A stretch of 64,000 bases of DNA, from positions 7,316,001 to 7,380,000 of the forward strand of contig AP026540.1 of assembly GCA_026075535.2 (NCBI GenBank), read 5' to 3'. Made by a program: the position numbers and the translations under genes. Positions 26,611 to 39,700 of the stretch are shown piece by piece (within the stretch, counting starts at the first letter, position 1; every line of letters begins with the position of its first letter). Source of the stretch: Tricholoma matsutake. Taxonomy: Eukaryota; Basidiomycota; Agaricomycetes; Agaricales; Tricholomataceae. The notes under the pieces were generated by a model. It searched no databases. It was not told where the DNA came from and worked only from the letters and a program-made list of their open reading frames with translations.

Positions 26611-29039
26611 TCAGGAGCCACCATTAAATATCGAAGGGGTAGTATTCAGACCCCCTGAACGTCTCCTAGAATCATTGAGAATGGACAACAGCGAGTTCGG
26701 GTTGTGGTGTGGTGTATTATTGAAAGCATGCAACCCCGCTGTTTCTGGAACAACGTTGGGAAAGGGATAATGCGAAGCCGGAACTCCAGCCTGCATAGGG
26801 TTGGGAAAGGGAGCGTGTTGGACATGAGGATAGAAGTGAGGGGCTTGCGATGCTGCATGAGGGCTCTTCATGAGGCTAAGTAAATGGTTCTGGGAACTTC
26901 CCTGAGGGCTGAGTGGAAGAGAGGGTAAGGCATGACTAGTCCTAGCTCTCATATGGTATGGCTCATACGACGGATGGGATGGGAACGGTGTCCCCGAAAT
27001 CCCGGAGTCGCGCGACATCGACGAAGGAGGTGGTATCACACCAGAAGTCATGGAATGTTTAAAGTTGTGACGTGTGTCAGGAAAATCAAGTGAAGATACC
27101 CTGTGCGTCAATGAAGACATCCTGGCAGACTCGTCGGCAACTGCTTCCAATAAGGCAATCTGCTTCAAGGTTTTCGCAGAAGCAGGCACCTCAGTAGGGC
27201 GAGATAGGTAGGGTTTAAAGTCAGCAATGTTGGATGTACTGCGATATGTGGTTCGAGGGGATACAACGGTATTCGTTGGAGAACTCGGAACATGGGTGAA
27301 AGAAAACGATGTAGGACGCGAAGACGATTGTGGATGCCTGGCGGCAACAGTATTGAAAGTATTGGGAGACAGTGAGTCTTGTGACAACGATAAGGACGAG
27401 TAATGGGACGGGGGTGTGACCTCCGTCGGAAGTAATGCGGCTGCTCGAAAGTGAGGGGAGGATGATGGAAGAGACTTTGGCGCAGAAGTAGACCAATCTG
27501 TGTGATCATCCTTGTGATCGACAGGATGAGACCCTGTGGATGAGGCTGATATAGGAACAGGTGTGCTTGACTCCACATTATCATGCTGATTGGTATCCAC
27601 AGAAAGTGGAAGGTTTGGATGTGTCTGAACATTTTCAGAGACCGCACCCTTTGACTTCGACGCAGACATAGCAAGCGAAGAAAGTAGCCTAACGAAGTGA
27701 GGATCCAATGCTACATCAGACGTCCCCGGCTTCGTCAAATCGTCAGCGTCAACCTGTGTTATCGGATTGGCAAGGGACTCCGAGTAATGCGGAGAGGGTG
27801 TGTGTGGCTCGCCATTCTCAGCAGACGAAGATTGGGAACTCGACTCGTGTGCGATGTCAATATCGTAAGAGGATTGCTCGTTGTGGGAATAAGGGATTGG
27901 ATTAGGCGGAGGTTTCTTTGCTCTGAGAGCTTTCCGAGGCGGGGCGCGAGGTTTCCGTTCATTTACGAAGGCTTTAAGAGCTCTGAAAAGATAATGTAAG
28001 GCGGGGAAACTGCTTCCAACTGCGGAAACCCTACCCAATAAAAGGTGATATGAGATAGAACCGGCCCGCAGCGGGCTTGTTGCGCCTCCAAGTTGGCAGG
28101 TCTGTTAGCTTGAACCACTCGATTTTCTGTTGGTTCATTTACGTCAGTATGCTCATGTTTTGTAAGAAAGTTCCATACACTGATTTCTTTCCGAGTCTTC
28201 GTTTTGAAAGGATAGTCTTCGGGTACGCCAGAGACTATAAACAGGGATATTTTCTGCTCCTTGATAGACATCTCGATCACATTCTGCGGATCTATTTGAC
28301 CTGCTAAATTGTAGCCTGTTTCTTCTAACACCTATGAGCCAAGACGAAAGAATGTAAGATCCCGAAAATAGAAACATCAGGCTTAGCTGACCTCTCGAAC
28401 AGCACAATGAACCGGTGGCTCATCTTCGTTTATCTTGCCCTTCGGAAACCCCCAACCCGAAGATGACTTCCACCCCTTCACCAGGACACACTAAAAACAG
28501 GGAGATTAATGGGCCTTAAACGATAGATCAAGGTTCAAACCTTCTGCCAGGTGTCGTCAAGCATAATTGCACCACATACCGGGACTCTGGTTTTATACTG
28601 CATGAAAGTGTTGAATGCTTGTTCGTGGTCGTGACTCCACTGGTGGAGAAGCGGGCATGCATGAAACAACATTGCGGAGAACTTTTTGAGTGGCAGTGAT
28701 GGGAACTTGGGATTCTCTTCGCGAATAAAATCTTCGTAAAACCAGTGACTAGCATACAAAGATGAATGATGAGGTCTATAAGATAGATCAGAACATACGC
28801 CTGCTCCACCTGAAAGCATATCCGTTCAAGCGATGTTAGTTCTTCGTCTGGAAGATTGAGGATAAAGCGGCTGTTTTTGGAAGATTGGCACTTTGAAAGG
28901 TTGGAGTGAACGGTATCCTATACCTTGAAAGGTCTTCAAGAACTTCTTCGTGGGTCGCATGTTTGTAGGAGAAGCGAGCTTGATGGTCCGTGTCATTGGC
29001 GGCTGAGATCTCGGGCGATGATGAGGATGAAGAAGTCAT
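26611..29039 (-). CDS. DCP2: mRNA decapping enzyme Dcp2
   Basis: Hydrolyses the m7G cap of mRNA in P-bodies, committing transcripts to 5'-3' decay. Start ATG 29039 ([12 protein letters not shown]). The N-terminal regulatory domain runs through [22 protein letters not shown], then [20 protein letters not shown]. The Nudix domain follows, with [20 protein letters not shown] and LEETGY, a complete Gx5Ex7REUxEExGU signature. Box B continues with [19 protein letters not shown]. After 28040 the C-terminal half (about 450 residues) is disordered, Ser/Pro-rich, and likely holds short Edc3/Pat1-binding motifs as in yeast, though none is identified here. The protein ends PSIFNGGS. Divergent from the TPR-MYND gene with 86 bp between start codons. 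Confidence 0.94.
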
Positions 29040-29125
29040 GGTGGAGGCTAGAACTTGAAATGCCACTGTCTTCGAATACGTTGCTATTATTATGTAATAT
29101 TTCTCAACTTTCCAAGTTGTCTATC

Positions 29126-29838
29126 ATGTCGTTCCATTTGCAAACAACTATGAATCCCAGTGCCGCTGCTACGTCCGCTATTCTACGCGGAAGTCAGTTA
29201 AACAACCAGGCACTTGAAGCCGAGCGTGATGGAGATCTTCTTCGTGCCGAATCTCTTCATCTTGAGCGATTGCAATCAAGGAGAAAGGGGTAGACCCCGA
29301 CGCCGTCTCTACCGCTCTCTCACGGAATGCACTCGGCGAACTTTACATCAAGTTAGGTAGGGTGGATGATGCGGAGGTCAATCTGAAAAAAGCTGTTGCA
29401 ATTCGCAATCACGCGGGTCCTGCATTTGATGCCGCCGTATCTCGCGAGAATCTCGCGCAGCTTTATGAGATCCGAGAAAATCTAAAGTTAGCCAAGGAAA
29501 CGAGGTTGTATGGTGCTCCAGATAACTTGTCCTGCGGGTATTATCATGTATGTATTTTTTCTATCACTGTCTCGGTGACGGGTGATGGGTTTATATATAC
29601 AGTGTCCAGGGCAGATGTTCAGCCTGAGCCAATTGCTGCAATGCGGGAAATGCAAGGTCAATCTATGTTTTTCCAGTTACTTAATATGCAATGTTTACCA
29701 TCATATTCAGTCAATTTATTACTGCTCCAAGTCTTGCCAGGCAAGGATTATTTCAAAATGACCCCTAATCACTAATAATCAACCTATCGACAGACACAAG
29801 ACTGGAAATCGCGCCATAAACCTCTCTGCAAACCCTGA
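29126..29838 (+). CDS. TPR-MYND zinc-finger protein, reading frame broken by one base
   Basis: The N-terminal half encodes tetratricopeptide-like helices (QALEAERDGDLLRAESLHLE, NALGELYIKLGRVDDAEVNL, AVSRENLAQLYEIRENLKLA). The C-terminus is a MYND finger assembled from four exons: CGYYHCPGQ, CGKCK, SIYYCSKSCQ, TQDWKSRHKPLCKP, ending at TGA 29836-29838. Between LHLERL and AIKEKGVDPDAVSTALSRN the frame shifts by one base (around 29269-29272), and frame 1 meets TAG at 29291. The last intron (29741-29793) has a GC donor. Family: fungal TPR-MYND proteins of unknown role, MYND being a protein-interaction zinc finger. A 41-nt intron could restore the frame but would delete a TPR helix, so deletion or sequencing error is more likely. 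Confidence 0.7.
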
Positions 29839-30102
29839 GTACATGTTTGTGAAGTTGTAAATGCATTCATATAAGCATATGGACCGCCATATAAGTACAT
29901 AGTGTAATAGTTTGCATTTGCCTCGCAATTTATTTGAATTTCCGCGAATCACTTAACTTTCGTTGAGCTACGTCCTCTATCATATATCACCTCCAATCCT
30001 CCTGAAGTTAACATCTATGTTATAACTCGCAGCTCGTAAGGCAAACCAACTCTCAGTTTGTAACAAATTTCTTACAAAACGCTCCGATAGACATTAGCGA
30101 AA

Positions 30103-33100
30103 ATGTTTTTCTCTCCAGAGCTGCTTTCCAGGAGAGATGGTGGTTTTGGCCTTCTCTGGTTACTCCACCTTCATATATCCCTATTATACTTTTTATGACA
30201 AGTTCCGCAGGCTCGCGGCTACCTTGGGATCGAAGTCGACATTTAAAAAACTTCCGAAGCGCTCTGTTCTTACAGCAGATATTTCTCAACTATGCAACCT
30301 TATTGCCGATCCTTCTGAGCCACTTGCTTTGAGATTGTCGAGCAATCTCATGGTTGGTGTAGCACGGTAAGCACAACTAGTGATTCTTTCCCTCTCGCGT
30401 AGTTCACCGCAATTCAGTGTATACAAAGGTACTAGTACATTCGACGTGGGGATGGAATTAACCAAACCTTTGTTTCAGTGAAACAAGAGATATTCATGAC
30501 CGATATCACGAACTGCGTTGCTTCATTAAAGAAAGTCTTCCAGGACTCCCCGAATTCTGGATATGCGATGAATACACATCTTCAAATGACCCAGCCTTCC
30601 GTCCGGTAACTTTGTGTTGTTCTGAAATCCCAATCCTCAGATTATGATTGGCAAATACCTAGACCCTCCGCTCTTACCCTTGTTGCAGATCCGAGAACCC
30701 AATTTACGCTTGATTTCGATGCTCTGGTTGCTGTATGTCCGAGTCCCGTATTCCTCCTTTTTAGTAATTGTTGACGCTGTTTAGGACTGGGACGAATATT
30801 TGAACATTCACGGCAGGTGTGCTTCTGAGCTCATTTCTAATATGCTCACTGAAGAGTAGGAGATACTTCGACTGATGATGCTGACGATGACTTTGACCCA
30901 AAAACTAAACGAAATAAACAGAAAGCTCCGACCAGCCTGCGAACAGAAGTCGCGCGTGGGGAGATACACACGCTTACAGAACACCACGAACATCTACTAT
31001 CTGCTTCATTCGATTTGTCTTACCATGGCAGTGGGGGTGATCCAGGCCATTCCTCATCTCAAGTTGATGCAGATTTTGGATTCGATATCAATTTTTTAAA
31101 CCCCCCATCAGATGGATTGTTGGATTTTGGAGGACTAGGTGACGAGCTGGAGAGGGAACTTGGATGGGGGCCTTCTCAAGCTGAAAACAAAGAACTGTTA
31201 GTCTAGCTCCCTTCGACTTGGCTTGAGTCTCACACACCTTGCAGCGATTTGGATGATGATTTCCAAATGGACGTGCTCGGCTCGGACATGAACTTTGATT
31301 TTGAAGTGGGACAAGTACCTACGCTTATTGACACTCAGGCTGGCATGTCCCCGATTCACGACGCGACCGCGTTCTGCGCCCTTCAGAAGACGCCGCAAAG
31401 TCTGAAACGAAAGAAGACCCTGTCAGATTCAGACAAAGGCTGGCATATGAGCGCTGTCTATGGTCATGATCTCTGCTAACTTAAAAATGGCAGAAAACTG
31501 TCGACCTTCACCACTGCTCCCTCATAGTCCCGCTACTTCCTTTTCCTATCAACTTCTTTCTCAAGACGAGCATATGCATGTTATTTCAACCAAAGATCAC
31601 GATCAAGGCAACCCCATCACACTGGCGGCGGCGAAAAAAGCCAAACGGACGCGCTTACTCCTGGATGCTAGAACAGAGCTGACAGATGACGAGCTGAAGG
31701 TATGGGGATGTTACTGATTCCGAGTCACATTAGCGCATTTATTTTCTATTTATCATTAAGACCGCTCGAGCACAATACTTGCAAGCTCAGGATTTCGTGA
31801 GACAAGAGATGACCCTCAAGTATTCCGAGAGACACAAGGGTCGGATGATCGAAGAGATGGTGTGGGGTGTTCCCAATTTCAGTAATCTTCGGGAGTTTGA
31901 AGTTTATCATGATGGCCTCTGAAATTTCCACTTTTAGTTCAAGCCCCTGCACTTGTCGATTTTTGGCAGGAGAACTTCAAAGTCCAAGTGGACGCAAGGT
32001 CCGGCACCCTTCGCATTCATCTGGCAGAAGAGCCTCCAAGAAAACGAAGACGAACGAAGGATACGCCTCAAATGAACTTGATTTCAATCACAGCGGAAGG
32101 CCAAGCAGACACTGTCGGACCTATGAGCCACGGCGATGGCATGGATATTGATATTGCAGCCGAGGGCAAGCCCACTTGAATTTTAGATCGCGTCAGAATA
32201 TCTAATTTAATATATAGGACAGTACTGGGATGCCAATCTTGAGTTGGAATTGGATCACATTCGTTCTTCTGAAGTATATGCCACATACTGCATTGACCAC
32301 TGTATAACTCAATCATCGTCTCGTGGCAGGAGCCTGGTCAAGGTCGGCGGGCTTCGCGACCTCCTTCTTACGACATCGAATTTGATCTCGGAACACCACG
32401 CGACTTGCTTGGATCTCAAAAAAGCTCTCTATTTCCATGGGACAATGCAGGAATGAGCTCCTCCAGTGGGGCACCTAGAATGCCGGGAAGCGATCAGATT
32501 TACGTCGATCCCGTTGAGCTGAAATTGCGAGGAAGTTCTCAGAGTCGGAGAAGTAGTCCTCTCATTCCCAGTCAGTTCGGGAGTATAGCTGAAGGATTTT
32601 CCCCTGCCCCTGTTCGACAAAGTTCCCAAGCTCTGCCAGAAGATTATGTTTTTGAAAGTACGGTTTTTCGGATGAATGTTTTTAGTTCTGTGACTGACCA
32701 AAACCTCGCTTGCAGCTTTGGAAAAGCAAGACGTTGATCCAAGACTCGAATCTCAGCGGTCTGATGTGACTCATATCAGCCTCGAAAGAAACTCATTCAA
32801 TTTTTTGGAGTGAGATACTTCGAGCTACAGCTTCCACGCGTGAAGTTCTAATTCTTGGACAGGTATGCGCGAATGCAGTGGCAGTCGCTCCCGTCTTCTG
32901 CTTCTAGTTTCACCTTCGATACTGTCGTGCCCCAAGCAACGAGTACTCGCCATGTTGCTGCTGCTGCCCTGTACCACTGCCTCGGTACGTTTTGTGCTTA
33001 TGATCTAGTGCCACCCCCCCTTCCCGCCGCAATTACCCGTCTCACCAAATATTATCTATTAGTTCTCGCCACGAAAGACCTTTTGCGCCTCGACCAATAC

Positions 33101-33136
33101 AATCCTTACGGACCGGTGTCCATCGTCATAGTATGA
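30103..33136 (+). CDS. REC8: Meiotic cohesin kleisin Rec8
   Basis: Alpha-kleisin that closes the cohesin ring in meiosis and is cut by separase. The N-terminal Smc3-binding domain reads MFFSPELLSRRDGGFGLLWL then AATLGSK and SEPLALRLSSNLMVGVAR, with the Rec8-specific wording (ATLGSK, LALRLSSNLM) rather than that of Rad21. An 11-nt exon (30418-30428) encodes VYK and joins to VKQEIFMTDITNCVASLKK. The middle is acidic and variable, with a conserved island ARTELTDDELK, ARAQYLQAQDFVRQEM, then PALVDFWQENFKVQVD. The C-terminal winged-helix Smc1-binding domain reads VLATKDLLRLDQYNPYGPVS. Many short introns with proper sites; several middle exons are assigned with less certainty. Length about 700 residues. 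Confidence 0.88.
30418..30428 (+). other. REC8: 11-nt microexon of REC8
   Basis: TGTATACAAAG is flanked by an upstream acceptor (AATTCAG, 30411-30417) and a downstream donor (GTACTA from 30429). Joining R(CG) + T GTA TAC AAA G + TG AAA CAA restores ARVYKVKQEIF, matching the conserved kleisin N-domain. Skipping it loses the frame. Confidence 0.75.
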
Positions 33137-33431
33137 AAGAAGACAAATAGCTGCAGCCTGTTATCATTTTACGCAAAGAATAAATGTATTTTTGTTATGC
33201 AAACAATGCATAATAAGTATAAATGGAATCCTGGGCCAATCTTATCTAGTGACATGTTGATCGAAGTGTAAGTGGCATGATTTCTATAAGTATAGCTCGA
33301 CTCTGACTCGAACTTGAAGAATTTTCCCTCTTATTCCGAAGGCTCCACATTTGACTCGTACAATTCCTAGTCTCTTTTCACGTTTGCCGCATCACTCCAG
33401 AGGCCAGCTTTGCCACCGTACGATCAATTCC

Positions 33432-34339
<908 letters not shown>

Positions 34340-34483
34340 GGTTGAAGAGCTTGACAAACAAGTAGTCATGTTCAACGTTGGAAGAAACCAGATAGAAACG
34401 AGACTGGCGACGCGAAATAGAATATATGGAGGAATATGCTAAGGGATTAATTCATAATCGTTGATCATACCTCACCAAGCTGA

Positions 34484-35808
34484 TTAACCCGCCGCGGATC
34501 CTTTGAATACGAGTAACTCCCGGCCCGGACGGAGGCTAAAGGGGCCTCGTCGACCCAAGGGCACAGCAGTGACCAGATCAAAACCCAACCCACTGATGAT
34601 CTTTAGTACATGCATCAGAAAGACGGCTGGCTCAACTTCCGACCCTGCAATCGTGTGCAAAAATCAGCAGCATCGAGCATTTGAGGAACGGCGACAGACC
34701 TCCAAGAGCATTCCGCCTTTTCACTTCGACAACACGCAGGTTGTCTTGCACGACTTCATCTATCCCAATCCTACGAGGCAGGACTACCTTAAGCTGGGCT
34801 CCGATAGAGATATCGATATGAGCAGGCGGATTGATGAGTGTGAGGCGGCGACCTCCCTGAGAGAAATAGGCCAAGAAGAACTCGGATGTATAGTCCTGAG
34901 ATGTCACTTCAAATATGAGACGAGGCGGCTATCGAGGGTAGAGGGCACTATAAATGCGCGAAAATTATGTTGCTGCACGGAGGGTACAAACTGGATTCCC
35001 CGTGTTCGTGCAAGCTTGGAAAGAGAAACCCTGATTGCAAAAGTTGAATGAAATGAAGAGCACAGGATGACATTATGTACCCGCCGTGCAAACAGTGTAA
35101 ACAACTCAACAATGATCCTCCAGGAGCTGTGAGCCTGTCATCGTCAGTAACTATCAGTTTCAATTCAGGAGCTCACAGTGCGATACTTGGTCCGTTCATA
35201 GCCCAGGGTGAATCTCTAAATTTAACGCTCCAGTCGTGACCATGTTGCGAGTCAGATTCGACACCACCTGGCCACATTGGTAGTATAGTTTGCCTGAGTT
35301 CGTCCATAGCTGGCTTCATGATGTTTTCAAGTCGCAACTCGTTATTTCCAATGAATATGAGAAACATATGATCTGGCGGAAACAATAGAGCCTAAATATA
35401 TGGACTGCATTGTAGAATATGCAAGTGGGACGAACGTGGTCGGAAGGCCGGATCTGTACCCGGAACAAGGTTGCTGGGGTTGGAATAAGTGCGCGACCTT
35501 GTCAAAGTATTCGCTCGCTGGAGAGGAAGATTTGAAGTCTGTGGGTCCTCCGTTGAAGATTTTTTAAGAGCAGACTTGAGAGGATATGATGCGGAAGTGG
35601 CAGGCAGCGTGACTGCCCTACGATGGGGCTTTGGGCGCGAGAGGGGAGCAGATGAATGAGGGGGAACGACAGGCTGGTCGGGATTTTCAGGACGAGATAT
35701 GTAAGGATAGTTGAAAGGAGGATAACCATTGGTAGGACTAGGACCGGGATATGGAGTTTGCTGGTATATGGGCTGCCCATAATATGCATAATTCCCGTAG
35801 GATTGCAT
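34484..35808 (-). CDS. Conserved Agaricomycete-type protein of unknown function
   Basis: Start ATG 35808 gives a Tyr/Pro-rich N-terminus (MQSYGNYAYYGQPIYQQTPY) and a Ser/Arg linker. A folded C-terminal domain follows: DHMFLIFIGNNELRLENI, LRQTILPMWPGGVESDSQHG, WAMNGPSIAL, LFTLFARR, GFSFQACTNTG, PPRLIFEVTS, YTSEFFLAYFSQGGRRLTLI, LRVVEVK. The last exon, EVEPAVFLMHVLKIISGLGF onward, ends in LLVFKGSAAG at TAA 34484-34486. I recall this domain only as an uncharacterised family common in mushrooms; no enzyme motif is visible. Splice sites inferred: donor after NLVP with GTACAG, acceptor CCGCCAG, giving NLVP-DHMFLIF; that junction is the weakest. Tail-to-tail with IDI1 (145 bp). Confidence 0.65.
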
Positions 35809-36075
35809 AGCACAACGCAGTTATGATGTGGCGCAGATGCAACCTTATAAGTAGCACGCAGGCTTGCACACACGTTGCACCCTAGGCCTCATCTTTCTTA
35901 TTCTCCTTGTCCTTCTACGCTGTTAGCAATCTATCGCACACTGTAGTTACCATGTCCATCTGCATATTCGCACCGAATTGGAACGATTCAACTTCAAGCT
36001 GTCAATGTCATCAATATCGTTGTCCACGTGATCCTACTACTAGTACTGTACATACATCCTTTTCTCTCCGATATC

Positions 36076-36711
36076 ATGTCTACCTTTTATACATGGCTGC
36101 GCTCTCCCGCAGCCCGCGAATATTTCTTTAGTACAAGTCCTAATTTTCGTATACTTCCTTTTCATGCTAACCCTCCCTCAGGCACTCATTTCTGGGGACC
36201 AGTCAGTGTTGAATCCTGGTCGTTTAACTAAGTTTTCAAGAAATTATAAACTACCAGGTAGCCAACTGGGGTCTTCCTCTCGCAGCACTTGCCGACTTGC
36301 GGAAAGATGAAGAGGTCATCTCCGGAACAATGACCACCGCTCTCGCTTGTTATTCGTCAGTTTATATCTCATCCCATCCTTCTGTTCAGATCTGACAGTC
36401 ATCTTAAGAATGGTATTCGTGCGTTTTGGTTGGTGATCATATATTTCTCACTGGACAATCTGAACATTCTTGCACCACTAGCGTGGCGCGTGCAACCCCG
36501 GAACTACCTTTTGTTTGCGTGCCATCTCACAAACGCGACCGCTCAGACAATCCAAGACGCTCGTTTTACTAATTATTGGTATTTCGGAGGCCGGGAGAAG
36601 AAGCTGGGCCTTACCCCAGAGTACAACCATGGTCCTGGTGAAGCGACAGGTAAAGTAACCGAGGCAGTGGTAGCTGCTAGAAGTGAAGCGAAGAAGACAA
36701 CGGAGAAGTAA
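36076..36711 (+). CDS. MPC1: Mitochondrial pyruvate carrier subunit, Mpc1 type
   Basis: Small inner-mitochondrial-membrane protein that forms the pyruvate importer as a heterodimer. [18 protein letters not shown] splices (donor GTACAA, about 36132) to STHFWGP, then across a second intron to [20 protein letters not shown] and [13 protein letters not shown], then to [35 protein letters not shown]. These match Mpc1 (HFWGP, NYLLF.CHL.N..AQ). The charged C-terminal tail (about 45 residues, ending EAKKTTEK) is longer than in yeast. The third intron (about 36356-36410) is inferred from frame continuity. Convergent with DNA ligase, with 78 bp between stop codons. Confidence 0.92.
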
Positions 36712-36789
36712 TGTGGGTGTATGTCTATCTCCGGAGATGCCCCTTCGAAGATATGCGGCTCAATACAGTAATAGAGACCTGGAATCAAT

Positions 36790-39700
36790 CTACCAAAATC
36801 CATCGTCGGCATCACCGCCCTTCTTTTTCCCGTTGCTTTGAGCAAGCGCTTGCCTTTCGTACATCTCCGCCACCTGGATTGATCATCAGGTTGCTTTCAG
36901 TGTCATGATTTCAAATATTTTCACCTGATCAGGTCCTGTTGCATCATCTGCAGCCTTGTCATCTCGTACACGAATAAATCGAGGGAATCGAAGGGATATT
37001 CCTCTGTTGTCTATCTTTCATAGACATCAGCGGATAAACAAGCTTGCACAGTGCTAACCAACATACTAGACCTTGGGCTGCAGTGTACACAGGACTTAAG
37101 CTGAGGTCCGCTGTCAGAACTTCCCAAACAATTTTGGGCTCAAACCAGACATCGGGCTTCGCTGCGCCAACCTTCACACCACCCCTCACTTTGATCAACT
37201 CCAGGGGCTTGAGTGTTTCGTAGTGTGACTGAAGAACCTCTTCGCTGAAGCCAGTTCCAATCTTGCAGATGGTTTGATACTCTTCCGAGTCGCTATCATA
37301 GCAAGCCAAAAGGAAGGCTCCGTATACGTTTGTTCGTTTACCTTTTCCATAATACCCACCAACGACAACAAGATCCAGCGAATCTCCAACGCCAGCCAGG
37401 TAATCTTTCTTCAACTATGTAGCCGACGGTCTTCAGCGATTGAAAGCACAATTAGCCATTGGAACTTACTTTCAACCAGTTAATGCTTCTCCGGCTTGGC
37501 TCATAAAAACTGGCATCACTATCCAGCATTTTCACCATAAGACCTTCGCATCCGTCCTTCATGCTTTCGTCCAAGAAAGCTTGTATCTCTTCAGTTGTAT
37601 CACTGTCCGACGACTTCGCAAAATCAAACTCTCCGGGCACAACTGTGAAGTGCGCCCGCAACAATTCACGTCGTTCATGGAGTGGCCTTTGAAGCAAAGG
37701 CTGCTCAAAAGATCATGGGTGAAACGAATGAAAAGAATCAACGCGAGATCGCGTACCTCTCCATTCAGGTACAACAGGTCAAAAGCAAAGAGACAGACAC
37801 GAACTTGAATATCCTCTACCCTAACGTCTTTGCGTTTTCTTCTGCTCAATTCCTGGAACGGCATTAGTTTGCCTGTGGTACGGTCAATGGCCACAGCCTC
37901 TGCATCCAATACAAACGATTTCGTTGAATCATTGATGCACTGGTGGGCAAGTGAGTGAATATCCATATATCTCTTGAAAGACAGACCTTGGGAAGTTGTT
38001 CGACAAGATCTGGGTATTTTTTGCTCATGTCCTCCGAATTCCGACTGAAGACAGCTACTGTACCATCCTGCAACTTATGTACCTTTGTCCATGCTTCAGA
38101 GGGTTGTTTCACGAACATACGTGATTCACGAACCTGTGCTCGTTCCCCGTCGTATTTATATTCGCATGTGAAGCGTTTGCTCTCGAATCTGTCAAGGACT
38201 TCTCCAATTGCCTTGGTCGGTTTAGCGAGCATAGGCTTCAATGGTACACCTGGAGTAAGTTTGCAGTGTTCCCGAAGCCCAGTGATGCCAAACTCGAACA
38301 GGGAAGGGATGACTTGGTCATAGGATGGCAGTTCACTACGTTGAATCAGGCAGAGGACTCGCAATGATGTAAAGTAAGCAGTGCAGACCTGTAAACTGCC
38401 TTGATTGTATTTGCACCCTCCTCTAGTCTAACAGCAAGCTTTTCTTCCGTCCATTTCTTGCCCGCTGAACAGAAGATCAAGTCACGTTGAGAATCTGACT
38501 TATAGGGAGCAGCACACTTACCTTGTTCCCACTCTGCCAAGACGGCGGCGTGGGCGATGGCAACAAGCACCGAGCGCTCAGCGTTTCCAATTCGAAGTTT
38601 TCCCTCCAAACTTCGTACAATATATTTGGCTTCAACATCTTGACAAGCTGCCAGGAGTTTCGTAATAATTGACACTTTCTTTGCTTGGGACTAGATGACG
38701 AAATATATCAGCATAGCCAGTCAGACCAGTCAAACCATTGATTGAAACGAACCGAGTGGCCCGAAGTAAGAGCAATCTCCTTCAGGTTCTGAAACACGAA
38801 TGGAACGGTCAAAGCCTTGGGTTTGAAGAGCGTCTTCTGGCTATTTTTGGAATTCTTTTTGTGAGGTTGTCAGTTCAGCTCTGCTTACAACCTATCTTGG
38901 AAAGCTAACCATCGCGACGAGTCCCAAATCTCCTTCTTTCTTAAGTTCTGCTTTGATGGTTGAAATACTTCGGCCGGTTGATTCTCCGATGGCCTTGATC
39001 AGTAGACTTTCGCCAATTCCCAGTTCCACACCAACGTAGTCTGGACTTAGCTGTCATCAGATAAGTAAGGTTCGTGGCAAAAAGTAGTGCCAACTCACCC
39101 GATTAATGCAAAGATATATGGCTTGGAGAAGAGATTTTGAATCACCCTTGGCACTCCGTTGGATGACAAGGAGTAGAAAAGATGTGAGCAGCGCGGTTTT
39201 TTCTAGTCTTTTTGTCGTGGCTTCAATCAATGAAAATGTCTGGGTGAGAGCAGCATATGGAACTCTATAACATGTAAACGCAATCAGCGAGCATCAGCGT
39301 TTCCACCCCAAGAAGACGAACAGATTGCCAACTTTCCAACCTCCTTTCACGTCGACATCGTTCTTTCTCAATAAAGCAGCTTTGGCACTGGAAAACACGC
39401 GTCAGACCAGAGCGGCTTATGATAGATAGTGTACACCAGCCTTTTAGAATCAACTTGTTTAGTAGATTGCAATTCATCGTCTGAGTCGTTTTCCTCCCAC
39501 ACCTCGTCCTCACCCTCATCACCACTTGGCAGCAATGCCATTCCTGAGTCACTCCCCTTTGACCGCGGAGAAGTGGTTACTGGCCCTGACTGTGAAGTGA
39601 ACGAGGACGGCTTGGGTGAAGTGATCGGCGGACCTAGTGTCGTTGAAAATATGGCAATTCAATTCAGTCAGCACGCACCTGGCGTCAATCCTTGGTCCTC

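Noticed and set aside
34503..35051. Plus-strand open frame of 182 codons.
   Set aside because: It is antisense to the conserved minus-strand gene, whose exons read through with recognisable blocks; the plus frame has no protein-like pattern.
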